Below, in pieces: positions 8,114 through 17,982 of a DNA stretch of 64,000 nucleotides. The position numbers were made by a program, and so were the translations under genes. The stretch comes from an uncultured Flavobacteriales bacterium (GTDB lineage: Bacteria > Bacteroidota > Bacteroidia > Palsa-965): the NCBI GenBank assembly GCA_903873905.1, contig CAIQQJ010000097.1, forward strand, positions 1 to 64,000, written 5' to 3'. Position 1 is the first letter of the stretch, and each line of letters begins with the position of its first letter. The notes beneath the pieces are model-generated. The model worked only from the letters and a program-made list of their open reading frames with translations, was not told the DNA's origin and did no database searches.

Positions 8114-9120
8114 ACCTTAGTGCCTTCTGAACAATTTTTACAAATATCAATATCTTTCCTGGAAGTCAACACTGCTGCACGAAACCTATTATAAGGCTCA
8201 CTATGCCAAATTTGTTTCATCGAAAAATCCGTTAGCATTCCCAAACGATGTGTGGCATCCTTATCAAAACAACATGGAACAACCGCGCCATCCCAAGTTA
8301 TTACACAAGAGTTCCACATTTTCCAGCAATGATTCTCAAATTTATTTTTATTCACCCAAGTTCCATCAGCTTTCTGTTTGTAGCGCGAATATTTTTCCTG
8401 TGTTGGAATCAAGGCATTTCCATTTTCAAAATCATTTATCTGAGCCGTTTTCAATAACACTTCATCCACTCCTAATTCTTCAGCGAGAAATTTCACATGC
8501 TCAACTTGATGTTCATTTTGTTTCACAACAAGGAATTGAAAAATTAGATGTGGCGTTGACGATCGCAATTGTTTTTTCCATTTCAAGACATTTTTTGTGC
8601 CTTCAATTACCTTATCCAAATTTCCGCCTACACGATAAGAGGAATAGGTTTCTTGTGTTGTTCCGTCAATGGAAATGATCAGTCTTTCCAATCCAGATTC
8701 CACTGTACGTTTTGCGGTTGCGTCATCGAGATAATGAGCATTTGTTGAGGTAGATGTATAAATCCGTTTTGAATTTGCATACTTCACCATCTCCAAAAAA
8801 TTCGGATTTAAATACGGTTCACCTTGAAAATAAAACGTAATGTATAATAAATGCGAACTCATTTCATCAATCGATTTGCGAAAAAACTTTTCATCCAACA
8901 TTCCTGTTGGTCTGGTAAAACTTCTAAGACCACTTGGACATTCAGGACAACGCAGATTACAAGAAGTAGTTGGTTCGATTGAAACACTGATTGGCATGCC
9001 CCATTGCGTAGCTTTCTTATTCCACTTCGACCAATAGAATGATGAAAGCACTTTCATGGCGTTGAGATTGCGCTTGAAAGTAAAACTCCTGATTAATGAA
9101 AAAAAAGATTGTGCCTGCAT
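8101..9120 (-). CDS. Radical SAM protein with SPASM domain
   Basis: Likely a [4Fe-4S] enzyme that cleaves S-adenosylmethionine to a radical. The 339-aa product has the canonical CxxxCxxC motif at C54, C58 and C61 (CNLRCPEC), a partial TIM barrel, and a C-terminal SPASM-type Cys cluster (CWKMWNSCVITWDG, VVPCCFD, DICKNC) that would bind additional iron-sulfur clusters. SPASM proteins often modify peptides or sugars; no precursor peptide is visible next to it. It is followed by, and overlaps by 13 bases, the lipoprotein gene. Substrate unknown. Confidence 0.85.
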   Translation of the reverse strand: MQAQSFFSLIRSFTFKRNLNAMKVLSSFYWSKWNKKATQWGMPISVSIEPTTSCNLRCPECPSGLRSFTRPTGMLDEKFFRKSIDEMSSHLLYITFYFQGEPYLNPNFLEMVKYANSKRIYTSTSTNAHYLDDATAKRTVESGLERLIISIDGTTQETYSSYRVGGNLDKVIEGTKNVLKWKKQLRSSTPHLIFQFLVVKQNEHQVEHVKFLAEELGVDEVLLKTAQINDFENGNALIPTQEKYSRYKQKADGTWVNKNKFENHCWKMWNSCVITWDGAVVPCCFDKDATHRLGMLTDFSMKQIWHSEPYNRFRAAVLTSRKDIDICKNCSEGTKVWAD

Positions 9121-9217
9121 TGAATTTCTACCCCGTCCGATTTATTAAAGTTAGTAAACAAAATCGGAGCGTTGAATTTCGGTTGAGTTCAGATTGTGTT
9201 TTTTTAAGACAATTTTT

Positions 9218-10405
9218 TCAAATAAAATGCAACAAATATCCCATCACACCTGCAATCGGAATAAGAATAGCACTATCCATATTTTTCCATAACGCGAGAA
9301 TAAGAATCGTTATGAAAATCACTGCTGATTGCCAATCGTGTGGAGCACTTTTTCCAATCACCCATACTGACACTAAAATCATTCCGATAACTGCTGGTCG
9401 CACGCCTTTAAACACGGCTTCAACCGACGGCCTTCCCTTTATTCGATCGATGAATTGTTGAGCGAGCAACATGATAAATGCAGGTGGAATAAAAATCGTT
9501 AATGCAGAAATAATTGCGCCCCAAATCCCTGCCACTTTATATCCAACAAATGATGCAGTAATGGCAACTGGTCCTGGAGTAATTTGTCCCATCGCAATTC
9601 CATCTGCAAATTCTTTTGACGACACCCAATGATGCAAACCGACAACCACTTTTTCAATGGCGGAAATAAAAACATAACCCCCTCCAAATAAAGTCACACT
9701 AATACTACCGAAAGTGAGTCCCAGCATTCTCAATTCCTGTAATAAAAGTGACGCTGGATGAAAAATAAAAATGATTAATCCAATCACGAATAATGAAATT
9801 GCACTTACGAATGGGACTTGGGATTTGGGGCTTGGGACATGGGGTTTTTCATTTTGATTTTTCGTTTTTTTATTGAAAAAGAAAAAACCAATTACTCCAG
9901 AAATGATTATTACGAAAAGTGTGATGAGAAAGCCCTTAAGTAAAACAATTGCTGTTCCTGCAGCGAGCACAATAAACACCTGCAATGGATTTGAAATGTT
10001 TTTTCTTACCAATGACCATACTGTTGCTGCAATGATCGCTGCAACTCCAGGAAGAAACCCCTGAAATATTTTTATCATAACGGATGATGCTCCATAATGG
10101 AAATAAGCCTCCGACAAAACACAAATCAGAATCAAAGCTGGAAGAATTACACCTAACAATCCTGCAATTGCTCCTGCCATACCACGAATTGCATAGCCAC
10201 ATGCAGCAATTACATTGGTGGAAAGTGGCCCTGGCAAAACATTTCCTAAAGTTGTAAAATCAAGGATCTGTTCATCATTCAGCAGATTTCTTTTAGAGCA
10301 AAGCTCCTTTCGAACCGCTGCCACAAGAGCAATATAACCTCCAAAAGACACAGTTCCAATTTTAAGAAAAATCAGGAAAAGGCGGAAGAGGGAAATCTGT
10401 GGCAT
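9218..10405 (-). CDS. chrA: Chromate transporter family protein (ChrA, two-domain)
   Basis: Inner-membrane protein of the CHR family; characterised members export chromate. The 395-aa product has two homologous halves: residues 1-170 with KIGTVSFGGYIALVAAVRKE and GNVLPGPLSTNVIAACGY, and 200-395 with LTFGSISVTLFGGGYVFI and MGQITPGPVAITASFVGY. The linker between them (about 170-200) is charged and includes residues encoded by a period-7 DNA array (9813-9840). It diverges from the MMPL gene. Family assignment is firm; the substrate is not shown by sequence. Confidence 0.9.
   Translation of the reverse strand: MPQISLFRLFLIFLKIGTVSFGGYIALVAAVRKELCSKRNLLNDEQILDFTTLGNVLPGPLSTNVIAACGYAIRGMAGAIAGLLGVILPALILICVLSEAYFHYGASSVMIKIFQGFLPGVAAIIAATVWSLVRKNISNPLQVFIVLAAGTAIVLLKGFLITLFVIIISGVIGFFFFNKKTKNQNEKPHVPSPKSQVPFVSAISLFVIGLIIFIFHPASLLLQELRMLGLTFGSISVTLFGGGYVFISAIEKVVVGLHHWVSSKEFADGIAMGQITPGPVAITASFVGYKVAGIWGAIISALTIFIPPAFIMLLAQQFIDRIKGRPSVEAVFKGVRPAVIGMILVSVWVIGKSAPHDWQSAVIFITILILALWKNMDSAILIPIAGVMGYLLHFI
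9813..9844 (-). repeat. Period-7 array inside the chrA coding sequence
   Basis: Read on the plus strand, the units are GGGACTT, GGGATTT, GGGGCTT and GGGACAT plus a partial unit. The array encodes a Pro/Ser-rich piece of the inter-domain linker. It matches the arrays at 22019-22046. Confidence 0.75.
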
Positions 10406-10546
10406 AGAGGGGCAAAGATGAGCATATTAATATAAAACAACCCCTATCCTATCACCCGAAAATACTTACTTTTACCCTTCATTGAAAAGTCAAAACCTGG
10501 ATCCGTTTTTCATCTGAAAAATCTTGTCCATTGAGTTTGGAATTTT

Positions 10547-13060
10547 ATGTGGGCTAAGTTATCTCATCTTATTTTGCGTAATCGCGTCACGATTATTATC
10601 GTGATGTCACTCATTAGCGCATTCATGATTTATGAGGCGAAATCGCATCTCTCACTTTCCTACAAATATGCCCGAGTCCTTCCAAAAGACGATTCCCTAA
10701 ATATCGATTACGAAGCCTTCAAAGCGCGTTATGGTGAAGATGGAAATGTTTTGATTTTTGGATTTCAGGATTCAACCATGTTCCAACTCAAAAAATTTCA
10801 GGACTGGTGTAATCTTGGAGATACCATAAAAAAAATTGAGGGTATTCAGGAGGTAATGTCAACTGGACGACTTTACAATGTTGTTCCAAATGACAGTCTT
10901 GAAAAATTTGAATACCCACAAATTGTCAAGCATCTGCCGACAACACAAGAGGAAGCTGACAGCATCAAAAAAATTATTTTTAATCTTCCTGCTTACGAGG
11001 GTCTCATCATCAACAAGAAAGATCATGTTACGGTAATGGCCGTAACCTTTACTCAGAAAGAACTGAATACAAAAAACAGACTTGGAATTGTTGCAAGCAT
11101 CAAAGAAAAAGCTTTGGCATTTGGGAAAGCGAATCATGTAGAAATGCATTTTTCGGGAATGCCTTACATCCGCACAGAATATATGCGAATGATTGGAGGC
11201 GAAGGCGTTTTATTTTTGCTGCTTTCCATTTTCGTTACAGCAGTAATCCTATTTATTTTCTTCCGTTATTTCAATGCCGTATTTTTTTCCTTGATAGTTG
11301 TGCTTGTTGGACTTGCATGGTCACTTGGAACAATCGCATTGTTTGATTACAAGATTACCATTCTTACCAGTTTGATTCCATCGCTCATTGTAATCATCGG
11401 GATTCCGAATTGTATTTTCCTGATCAATAAATATCAAGAAGAATTACTCAAGCACGGAAACAAAACGAAAGCGCTTTCGCGAATGGTACAGAAAGTTGGG
11501 CTTTCCAATTTCCTTGCGAATTTGACTACTGCTATTGGCTTCGGTGTTTTTTATTTTACAAATAGTTCCATGCTTGTTGAATTCGGTGTTGTTGCCGCAA
11601 TCAATGTCATGACTACTTATTTCATTGCGCTCATTCTCACACCAATTATTTTCTCTTATCTGCCGGAACCAAAACCGAAGCAGATGAAACACCTTGAAGG
11701 CAAGCGGATCAACAAATTAATGGACAGCATAAACACCCTCGTTCATAATCGCCGACGCACAATTTATTTTACCGTTGCAATTGTCACCTTGATTTCTGTT
11801 TTAGGATTTCTGAAAATCAAAGTGAATGGTTATGTAGTGGATGATCTTCCAAAAGATTCTCCAATTTATACGGACCTAAAGTTTTTTGAAAAACATTTTA
11901 ATGGCATTCTTCCTTTCGAAATTGCGTTGGAAGTAAAACCTCAATTGACAAAAGCGGTAAGAGATTCACTTGCAAAAAAAGGAATTGTTCCAAATCCTAA
12001 AGATTACGCTGGTGATACATTGGGCCCGAAGAATATTTTTGACCAGGAAGGTGATGTGTTGGATCGAATCAATGCATTGCAAAATGTTATTGCTGCAAGG
12101 CCTGAGTTCTCAAAACCAGTTTCTATTGTTGAGGCAGTAAAATTTTCAAACCAAGCTCTAAAAGGTGGAAAAAAAGTTGCGTACAGACTTCCAAATAATT
12201 TGAGCGACAAAAGTCAAATTGCAAATTATTTCAAACCAAAACCAGGACAAAAAGCCGACAAGCAACAACAGAAAAAACTAAGTGCCTTTCTTGATTCAAC
12301 TTACCGTTACACAAGAATCAGCATTCAGATGGCCGACGTTGGTTCAGATAGTGCTAAACGTGTTTTTGCAAAAATAACACCAGCAGTTGATTCACTTTTC
12401 CCAAGAAAATATTTCAATGTTGACCTCACAGGAAATTCCAGAATGTTCTTGCGCAGTTTTGATTACATGCTACATCACTTGTTTGTGAGTTTGTTGATTG
12501 CAATTGGATTGATTCTTATTCTTGGAATGGTATTGTTCCGCTCTGTTTGGATTATTGTATTATCAAAACTTCCTTGTTTGATTCCGCTTGTGATTACGGC
12601 TGGAATCATGGGATTTCTTGGCATCCCTTTCAAATCTTCCACAATTCTGATTTTCTCCATTGCGTTCGGTATTGCTTCCGACGGAACTATTTATATTCTT
12701 ACGGAATATCGTCATCAGCTAAGAAAACTTTCTCCATCCAATTATTCCAAAGCGGTTTCCAATGCGATTCATGAAACTGGTGTGAGTATGGTTTATACCA
12801 ATACCATTTTGTTTTTCGGATTTGCCATTTTTGTTCTTTCCAGTTTTGGTGGAACTGTTGCACTTGGAATTTTACTATCCATCACACTGATTGTTTCGCT
12901 TGCAACAAATCTGATTCTGCTGCCTTGCATTTTGCTTTCACTCGAAAAACGTACTGCCACAAAAGCATTCATGAAAGAACCGCTAATTGAGATTTATGAT
13001 GAGGAAGAAGATATTGATTCTGGGAAATTAGTGATTCAACAAGAAGATGCTGCCAAATGA
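10547..13060 (+). CDS. RND superfamily (MMPL-type) transporter
   Basis: Probable inner-membrane exporter driven by the proton gradient. The 837-aa product has the two-repeat layout of the family: a TM helix near the N-terminus, a first soluble domain (about 35-210), a TM bundle (about 215-365), a second soluble domain (about 420-620) and a second TM bundle (about 625-790). The second bundle carries IAFGIASDGTIYILTEYRHQ, typical of MMPL and sterol-sensing-like domains. The C-terminus is acidic and cytoplasmic. No membrane-fusion or outer-membrane partner is adjacent. Cargo could be a lipid or hydrophobic compound, but the sequence does not say. Confidence 0.85.
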   Translation: MWAKLSHLILRNRVTIIIVMSLISAFMIYEAKSHLSLSYKYARVLPKDDSLNIDYEAFKARYGEDGNVLIFGFQDSTMFQLKKFQDWCNLGDTIKKIEGIQEVMSTGRLYNVVPNDSLEKFEYPQIVKHLPTTQEEADSIKKIIFNLPAYEGLIINKKDHVTVMAVTFTQKELNTKNRLGIVASIKEKALAFGKANHVEMHFSGMPYIRTEYMRMIGGEGVLFLLLSIFVTAVILFIFFRYFNAVFFSLIVVLVGLAWSLGTIALFDYKITILTSLIPSLIVIIGIPNCIFLINKYQEELLKHGNKTKALSRMVQKVGLSNFLANLTTAIGFGVFYFTNSSMLVEFGVVAAINVMTTYFIALILTPIIFSYLPEPKPKQMKHLEGKRINKLMDSINTLVHNRRRTIYFTVAIVTLISVLGFLKIKVNGYVVDDLPKDSPIYTDLKFFEKHFNGILPFEIALEVKPQLTKAVRDSLAKKGIVPNPKDYAGDTLGPKNIFDQEGDVLDRINALQNVIAARPEFSKPVSIVEAVKFSNQALKGGKKVAYRLPNNLSDKSQIANYFKPKPGQKADKQQQKKLSAFLDSTYRYTRISIQMADVGSDSAKRVFAKITPAVDSLFPRKYFNVDLTGNSRMFLRSFDYMLHHLFVSLLIAIGLILILGMVLFRSVWIIVLSKLPCLIPLVITAGIMGFLGIPFKSSTILIFSIAFGIASDGTIYILTEYRHQLRKLSPSNYSKAVSNAIHETGVSMVYTNTILFFGFAIFVLSSFGGTVALGILLSITLIVSLATNLILLPCILLSLEKRTATKAFMKEPLIEIYDEEEDIDSGKLVIQQEDAAK

Positions 13061-13127
13061 TCGGCAGATGTGCAGAATAAATTTTTCATCTTTCAATTAT
13101 AATTTTTTGTTACCAATTGCTCGCTTC

Positions 13128-13155
13128 CTACTGACCATTGAAAACCGACAACTGA
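13128..13155 (+). repeat. Period-7 repeat arm just before rfbA
   Basis: Four degenerate heptamers (CTACTGA, CCATTGA, AAACCGA, CAACTGA) end one base before the rfbA start codon. Confidence 0.55.
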
Positions 13156-13156
13156 A

Positions 13157-14020
13157 ATGAAAGGAATTATTCTCGCTGGAGGATCTGGCACACGACTTCA
13201 TCCCTTGACACTTGCCGTGAGTAAACAACTCATGCCTGTTTATGACAAGCCGATGATTTATTATCCACTTTCCGTTTTGATGATGGCGGGCATTCGTGAA
13301 ATATTGATTATTTCAACTCCCACAGACTTGCCTAACTTCAAAAGATTACTTGGTGATGGCAAACAATTGGGTTGTGAATTCAGTTATGTGGAACAAGTAG
13401 TTCCGAATGGACTTGCGCAAGCTTTTGTATTGGGTGAAAAATTCATTGGGAAAGAAAAAGTTGCATTGATTCTTGGCGACAATATTTTTTACGGTGCAGG
13501 AATCGGCGGATTGCTTTTGGAAAATAATAATCCTGAAGGAGGAGTTGTATTTGCATACCACGTCTCCGATCCTGAACGATACGGTGTTGTGGAATTTGAT
13601 ACCAATGGAAAAGCACTATCTATTGAAGAAAAGCCAAAACAACCTAAATCAAATTATGCCGTTCCTGGATTGTATTTTTACGACAATAGCGTTGTTGAAA
13701 TTGCAAAAAATCTGAAACCAAGTGCACGTGGTGAATGTGAAATTACCGACGTCAATAAAAAATATCTTGAGAGCGGGAAATTGAAAGTGGGAATTTTACA
13801 ACGTGGCACAGCATGGCTAGATACAGGTACATTTGCCTCCTTGACACAAGCGGGACAATTTGTGCAGGTTATTGAAGAACGACAAGGATTAAAAGTAGGA
13901 TGCGTTGAAGAAGTTGCTTTTCGAATGGGGTATATCGATAAAGAACAATTGAAAAAAATTGCTCAACCCTTATTGAAAAGTGGCTATGGAGAATATCTTT
14001 TGAATTTAGTAAATCAGTAA
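13157..14020 (+). CDS. rfbA: Glucose-1-phosphate thymidylyltransferase
   Basis: Makes dTDP-glucose from glucose-1-phosphate and dTTP, the first step toward dTDP-rhamnose and related sugars; cytoplasmic. The 287-aa product has the signature [18 protein letters not shown], the substrate-binding [22 protein letters not shown] and the RGTAWLDTG segment, and is of normal family length. It lies 8 bases upstream of an epimerase gene, forming a small sugar-nucleotide unit. rfbB, rfbC and rfbD are not in the window. Confidence 0.95.
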   Translation: MKGIILAGGSGTRLHPLTLAVSKQLMPVYDKPMIYYPLSVLMMAGIREILIISTPTDLPNFKRLLGDGKQLGCEFSYVEQVVPNGLAQAFVLGEKFIGKEKVALILGDNIFYGAGIGGLLLENNNPEGGVVFAYHVSDPERYGVVEFDTNGKALSIEEKPKQPKSNYAVPGLYFYDNSVVEIAKNLKPSARGECEITDVNKKYLESGKLKVGILQRGTAWLDTGTFASLTQAGQFVQVIEERQGLKVGCVEEVAFRMGYIDKEQLKKIAQPLLKSGYGEYLLNLVNQ

Positions 14021-14028
14021 TATAAATT

Positions 14029-14988
14029 ATGGCCAACTCATCCTCGTCAGATATTGTGAAGATTCTAGTTACAGGCGGTGCCGGTTTTATTGCCAGTTCA
14101 GTGGTGAAAAGATTGGCTGCTGATCCTAAAAACTATGTTGTAATAGTAGACAACTTGTTGACTGGCGACCTGAAGAAACTTCCAAAATCCGTTTATAACA
14201 ACATTGAATTCATAAAGGCAGATGTCAATAATTTTAATGATATAACCGACGTTTTCCTTCTGCACCATTTTAAATATGTTTTTCATTATGCTGCGGTTGT
14301 TGGAGTGCAAAGAACTTTGGATCACCCTTTATTGGTATTACAGGATTTGCAAGGCATGCGAAATATCCTGAATTTGGCAGCAACCTCTGAATCAAAACGC
14401 GTATTCTTTTCTTCGTCATCAGAAGTTTATGGCGAGCCCGTTGAATATCCACAGAATGAGGAAACAACTCCCCTGAATTCCAGACTTCCTTATGCCATTG
14501 TGAAAAATGCAGGAGAAGCGTATTTAAAAGCGTACCACAAAGAGTATGGTCTGAGTTATACCATTTTCCGTTTCTTCAACACCTACGGCTCAAAACAAAG
14601 TCCTGATTTCGTTATTTCACGTTTCATTCAAGCTGCCTTGAAAAACGAACCGATTACAATCAACGGTGATGGAAAACAAACCCGCACTTTCTGTTTTATT
14701 GACGACAATGCTGATGCTTGCATGGAAGCTTTTTTGAATGAAAAATCTGTTGATGATGTAATTAATATTGGAAGTGAAATTGAAACTTCCATTCTCGAAC
14801 TTGCACAACTGATCATTCGCTTGACAAAATCTTCTTCTAAAATTGTTTTTCTTCCTGCATTGACAGAAGGTGACATGACTAGAAGAAAACCCGACACTAC
14901 AAAAATGAAACAACTTCTTCATCGGGAATTGATCCCGCTTGAGGAGGGAATTAAAAAACTATTAACCGACACAACTTTTATTCTATAA
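14029..14988 (+). CDS. NAD-dependent sugar-nucleotide epimerase/dehydratase
   Basis: Short-chain dehydrogenase-type enzyme acting on a nucleotide sugar. The 319-aa product has the NAD-binding ILVTGGAGFIASSV near the N-terminus, an SSSEVYGEP segment carrying the catalytic Ser/Thr region, and the YAIVK version of the YxxxK catalytic pair. The nine residues before the Rossmann motif (MANSSSSDI) are probably a flexible extension. It sits between rfbA and a polyprenyl synthase gene, with very short gaps. The exact substrate (for example UDP-glucuronate or a dTDP-sugar) cannot be decided. Confidence 0.87.
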   Translation: MANSSSSDIVKILVTGGAGFIASSVVKRLAADPKNYVVIVDNLLTGDLKKLPKSVYNNIEFIKADVNNFNDITDVFLLHHFKYVFHYAAVVGVQRTLDHPLLVLQDLQGMRNILNLAATSESKRVFFSSSSEVYGEPVEYPQNEETTPLNSRLPYAIVKNAGEAYLKAYHKEYGLSYTIFRFFNTYGSKQSPDFVISRFIQAALKNEPITINGDGKQTRTFCFIDDNADACMEAFLNEKSVDDVINIGSEIETSILELAQLIIRLTKSSSKIVFLPALTEGDMTRRKPDTTKMKQLLHRELIPLEEGIKKLLTDTTFIL

Positions 14989-14990
14989 TA

Positions 14991-15968
14991 GTGGATTTGA
15001 AGAAGTACCATCAGCTATTGGAAGAATCTTTTTCTGGGTTCAGTAATTCACTTCCAGAAAATCCAAGTGGTTTATACGAACCCATTCGTTACACACTTTC
15101 CATTGGTGGAAAAAGAATGCGGCCATTACTTACTTTAATAGGCGCGGGATTATTTTCTGAAGATGTTACGTGTGCACTTAATGCCGCAAAAGGAATTGAA
15201 CTTTTTCACAATTTCACTTTGTTGCACGATGACATCATGGATAATGCCCCTTTGCGCAGAGGAAAACAAAGTGTTTTTACAAAATGGAATTCAAACATCG
15301 CCATATTAAGCGGTGATGCCATGCACACAGAAGCCGTTCGTCAATTGGCGATGAGTCCAAAAGAAATATTGCCTGAGGTGTTGGACATTTTTACAAAAAC
15401 TGCATTGCAAGTTTGTGAAGGACAACAACTCGACATGGATTTCGAAAAACTTTCAACGGTTTCCATTGACGATTATTTAAACATGATTGAATTGAAGACT
15501 TCTGTTTTACTGGCGGCCTCATTGGAAATCGGAGCGATTTGCGCTGGTGCAGATAAAGTGGAAGCGAAAAAATTATATGAATTTGGAAAACATGTTGGCC
15601 TTGCCTTTCAATTACAAGACGATATTTTGGATGTTTTCGGTGACGCAAATAAATTCGGCAAAAAAGTTGGTGGCGATATTGTTGCCAATAAAAAAACCTA
15701 TTTATTGTTGAAGGCTTTTGAATTAGCAAATCAAAATCAGAAAGATGAATTGCAACACTTGTCTTTATTTTCAGAAGAAGATGCGTCGAAAAAAATTGAA
15801 GCCGTTAAAAATATTTACGACCAACTTGGCGTGAAAAAATTTGCGGAAGATGAAATGCACAAACAGTATCAAACTGGAATTTCAGCCCTTGAAAGTGTGC
15901 AGGTAGACTCAACAAAAAAATCCATTTTAAAAAATTTTACGGACGAATTGATGGTGCGGGAGAATTGA
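14991..15968 (+). CDS. Polyprenyl diphosphate synthase
   Basis: Head-to-tail prenyltransferase that elongates allylic diphosphates with isopentenyl diphosphate, feeding quinone side chains or lipid carriers. The 325-aa product has GGKRMRPLL, the first aspartate-rich motif DDIMD in LLHDDIMDNAPLRRGK, and the second DDILD in LQDDILDVFG. It begins with GTG two bases after the epimerase stop, so it is likely co-transcribed. Chain length cannot be predicted with confidence. Confidence 0.92.
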   Translation: MDLKKYHQLLEESFSGFSNSLPENPSGLYEPIRYTLSIGGKRMRPLLTLIGAGLFSEDVTCALNAAKGIELFHNFTLLHDDIMDNAPLRRGKQSVFTKWNSNIAILSGDAMHTEAVRQLAMSPKEILPEVLDIFTKTALQVCEGQQLDMDFEKLSTVSIDDYLNMIELKTSVLLAASLEIGAICAGADKVEAKKLYEFGKHVGLAFQLQDDILDVFGDANKFGKKVGGDIVANKKTYLLLKAFELANQNQKDELQHLSLFSEEDASKKIEAVKNIYDQLGVKKFAEDEMHKQYQTGISALESVQVDSTKKSILKNFTDELMVREN

Positions 15969-16002
15969 GTTGGACTGAGAATTGAAAATTGTTGTCTCCG
16001 TT

Positions 16003-16379
16003 TTAATCGGAGTTCATATTCAAGCATTCCATGATTTTTGCTTTACTGAGTGGCTTCTCCAAAAACGCAATCACATCCTTGCACTTCTTTGTCATTTCCT
16101 TTTCACCTCCATCGACTGAGGAAGTGAGAACGATGATTTTTGTTTCTGCACTCAGTTTTCTTTTTATTCTTTCCTTTAAAAATCAAAAAACGTCCATCAC
16201 AGATATGCTTCAATCAAGAAGAATCAAATCGGGAGAATTATTCACCAGGATCTCGGTTACCTCTTTTCCATTAAACGCCTCCAGAATTATTGTAATTCAA
16301 AATTTCTGAAGGACTTTTTTTGAAAGAGATTTGTGATTTCATCATCTTCAACCAACAAGACTGATTCAATTTTCTTCAT
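16003..16379 (-). pseudogene. Decayed response regulator (receiver domain) downstream of the histidine kinase
   Basis: Translating the minus strand gives a receiver domain in two frames: MKKIESVLLVEDDEITNLF, then after a frameshift at or near a run of seven A (16341-16347) LEAFNGKEVTEIL, PDLILLD, SVMD, IIVLTSS and VIAFLEKPLSKAKI. The acidic pocket (EDD), phospho-acceptor region (LLD), switch Thr/Ser and Lys (EKPL) are all recognisable. At least two, probably three, TGA codons interrupt the second frame, one right after the phospho-acceptor Asp. Its start overlaps the kinase stop by 14 bases, so it was the cognate regulator of a coupled pair. Confidence 0.8.
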
Positions 16380-17982
16380 TGGATAAATACAATTTAAATG
16401 TGGTTCCCCTATTTACCTCACTCGTTACTTCAATCTTTCCTCTATGCGAACTGATAATGGAATTAACCAAATACAATCCAATTCCTTTTCCTTCTATATG
16501 CGTGTGAAAACGATTGAATAAACCAAACATTTTCTCCTTTTGTAACTCCAAGTCGATCCCAAGTCCATTATCTTCCACCGTCATACATGGCTTTCCCTCT
16601 TCCAGAAAAGTGGTGATTTTTACAATTGGAACAATATCATCTTGACGATATTTTATTGCATTTGACAAAAGGTTTTGCATTAAACTTTGTAAGTGAATAG
16701 CAGGATAATGAATATGCGTACATTTTGAAAAGTCGGCCACAATAGTTGCACCTGTTTCTTTTATTTGCTCTTCCATATCCGTTCTGATTTCTGCAAATGT
16801 CTTTTCAAAACTGAGGTATTCATTTTGTTGACCATCTACCCGCCGAGAACTAATTGCCTCATTCAACAACAAAACTTTAGCCTGCAATTTATCAAGTGAG
16901 AATTTGATTTTTTCAAAAAGAGGTTCCATTTCAGGTTTAACACCCTTCTTCTCTTCAATTAAAGCAACCAGAGCCTGCAGATTATTGATCGGTGATTTGA
17001 AATCGTGCACTGCTACATAACCAAAGTTTTCCATGTCTTTATTTAAGGTCAGCAAAATCTCGTTGTATTCAATAAGCTTTTTTTCCGCCTTCTTGCTTTC
17101 TGAAATATCATCGACGAAAGTAACTAGGTTTTGCCCAATAATTGAATTGAATTGAACACTTATTCTAACATCAAACTCGCTATCATCTTTTTTTCTGTGT
17201 TTCGATTCAAAACGGTCTGCTCCTACTTCAATAATTTTTTTCACATGGGATTTCACCTCGCTAAGCAATTCAACACTTTCCAAATCTGAAATTTTCATTC
17301 GTAACAATTCCTCCTTACTGTAGCCACTCATTTTGCAATACGCATCATTTACGTCAAGCAATTTTCCTTGCATATCAGATAACAAAAAACCGCTCAAGGA
17401 GGTTTGAATAATTGTACGAAGTTGCTCTTCCTTCAAGAGCAATGATTTTTCGTTCTGCTTGCGGAGAATCATTTCATTTTCCGCCAACAGTCTTTTCTTC
17501 TCGGTGATATCGGTGAACGTACAAATGACATGATCCAACTTCTTCTTTGAATCAAATTGAGGAATCGCGTCTACCAAAAGCCAAACTCTATCTTTTGTAC
17601 GCGGACGAAAAACACCCATCACCACCTCACGAACAACTTTTTTTGTTGCGATAGCTACGGGAACAGGATGAGTTGGACCCGGAAAAGGGGAGCCATCTTC
17701 ATGAATAACACTCCAATCAGGATCAAAAGATGTTTTACCTAATAACTGACTTTCGGTGAGTCCTAATAATTTTAAGGCTGATTTATTGGAAATGATAATT
17801 TCAGCTTTTGGCCCCTGTTTCAAAACTCCAACAGGTAAATTCTCAATGAGTATTTGGAATGACTCGAGGCCTTTCGTCGTTGCTGTATTTTTTATTCTTG
17901 TAACGATAGTTTTTTTCGAAGCCTTTTTATTCTTGGAAATCCCAAGCTTCTTTACTTTGACAACCTTAACTACCTTTTTCAT
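16366..17982 (-). CDS. PAS-domain sensor histidine kinase
   Basis: Soluble histidine kinase; no membrane segment is seen. The 538-aa product starts with a lysine-rich tail (1-35), then PAS 1 (about 40-160), PAS 2 (about 185-295), a dimerisation helix with the phospho-acceptor H326 in VAVHDFKSPINN, and a HATPase domain with N (LLSNAIKYR), G1 (VEDNGLGIDLE) and G2 (GKGIGLYLVNSII) boxes. It is coupled to a receiver-domain gene that is now broken, so it must signal to another partner or be losing function. The kinase itself is intact. Confidence 0.9.
   Translation of the reverse strand: MKKVVKVVKVKKLGISKNKKASKKTIVTRIKNTATTKGLESFQILIENLPVGVLKQGPKAEIIISNKSALKLLGLTESQLLGKTSFDPDWSVIHEDGSPFPGPTHPVPVAIATKKVVREVVMGVFRPRTKDRVWLLVDAIPQFDSKKKLDHVICTFTDITEKKRLLAENEMILRKQNEKSLLLKEEQLRTIIQTSLSGFLLSDMQGKLLDVNDAYCKMSGYSKEELLRMKISDLESVELLSEVKSHVKKIIEVGADRFESKHRKKDDSEFDVRISVQFNSIIGQNLVTFVDDISESKKAEKKLIEYNEILLTLNKDMENFGYVAVHDFKSPINNLQALVALIEEKKGVKPEMEPLFEKIKFSLDKLQAKVLLLNEAISSRRVDGQQNEYLSFEKTFAEIRTDMEEQIKETGATIVADFSKCTHIHYPAIHLQSLMQNLLSNAIKYRQDDIVPIVKITTFLEEGKPCMTVEDNGLGIDLELQKEKMFGLFNRFHTHIEGKGIGLYLVNSIISSHRGKIEVTSEVNRGTTFKLYLSNEEN

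Noticed and set aside
15966-15995. Another period-7 array after the polyprenyl synthase gene
   Set aside because: The register holds for only about two units, too weak to separate from chance.
16031-16309. 92-aa plus-strand frame
   Set aside because: It is antisense to the decayed response regulator, whose conserved receiver motifs are on the minus strand.
16003-16379. TGA recoding (for example selenocysteine) in the response regulator
   Set aside because: A frameshift is also needed, no selenocysteine insertion element is visible, and TGA is used as a normal stop elsewhere in the window.
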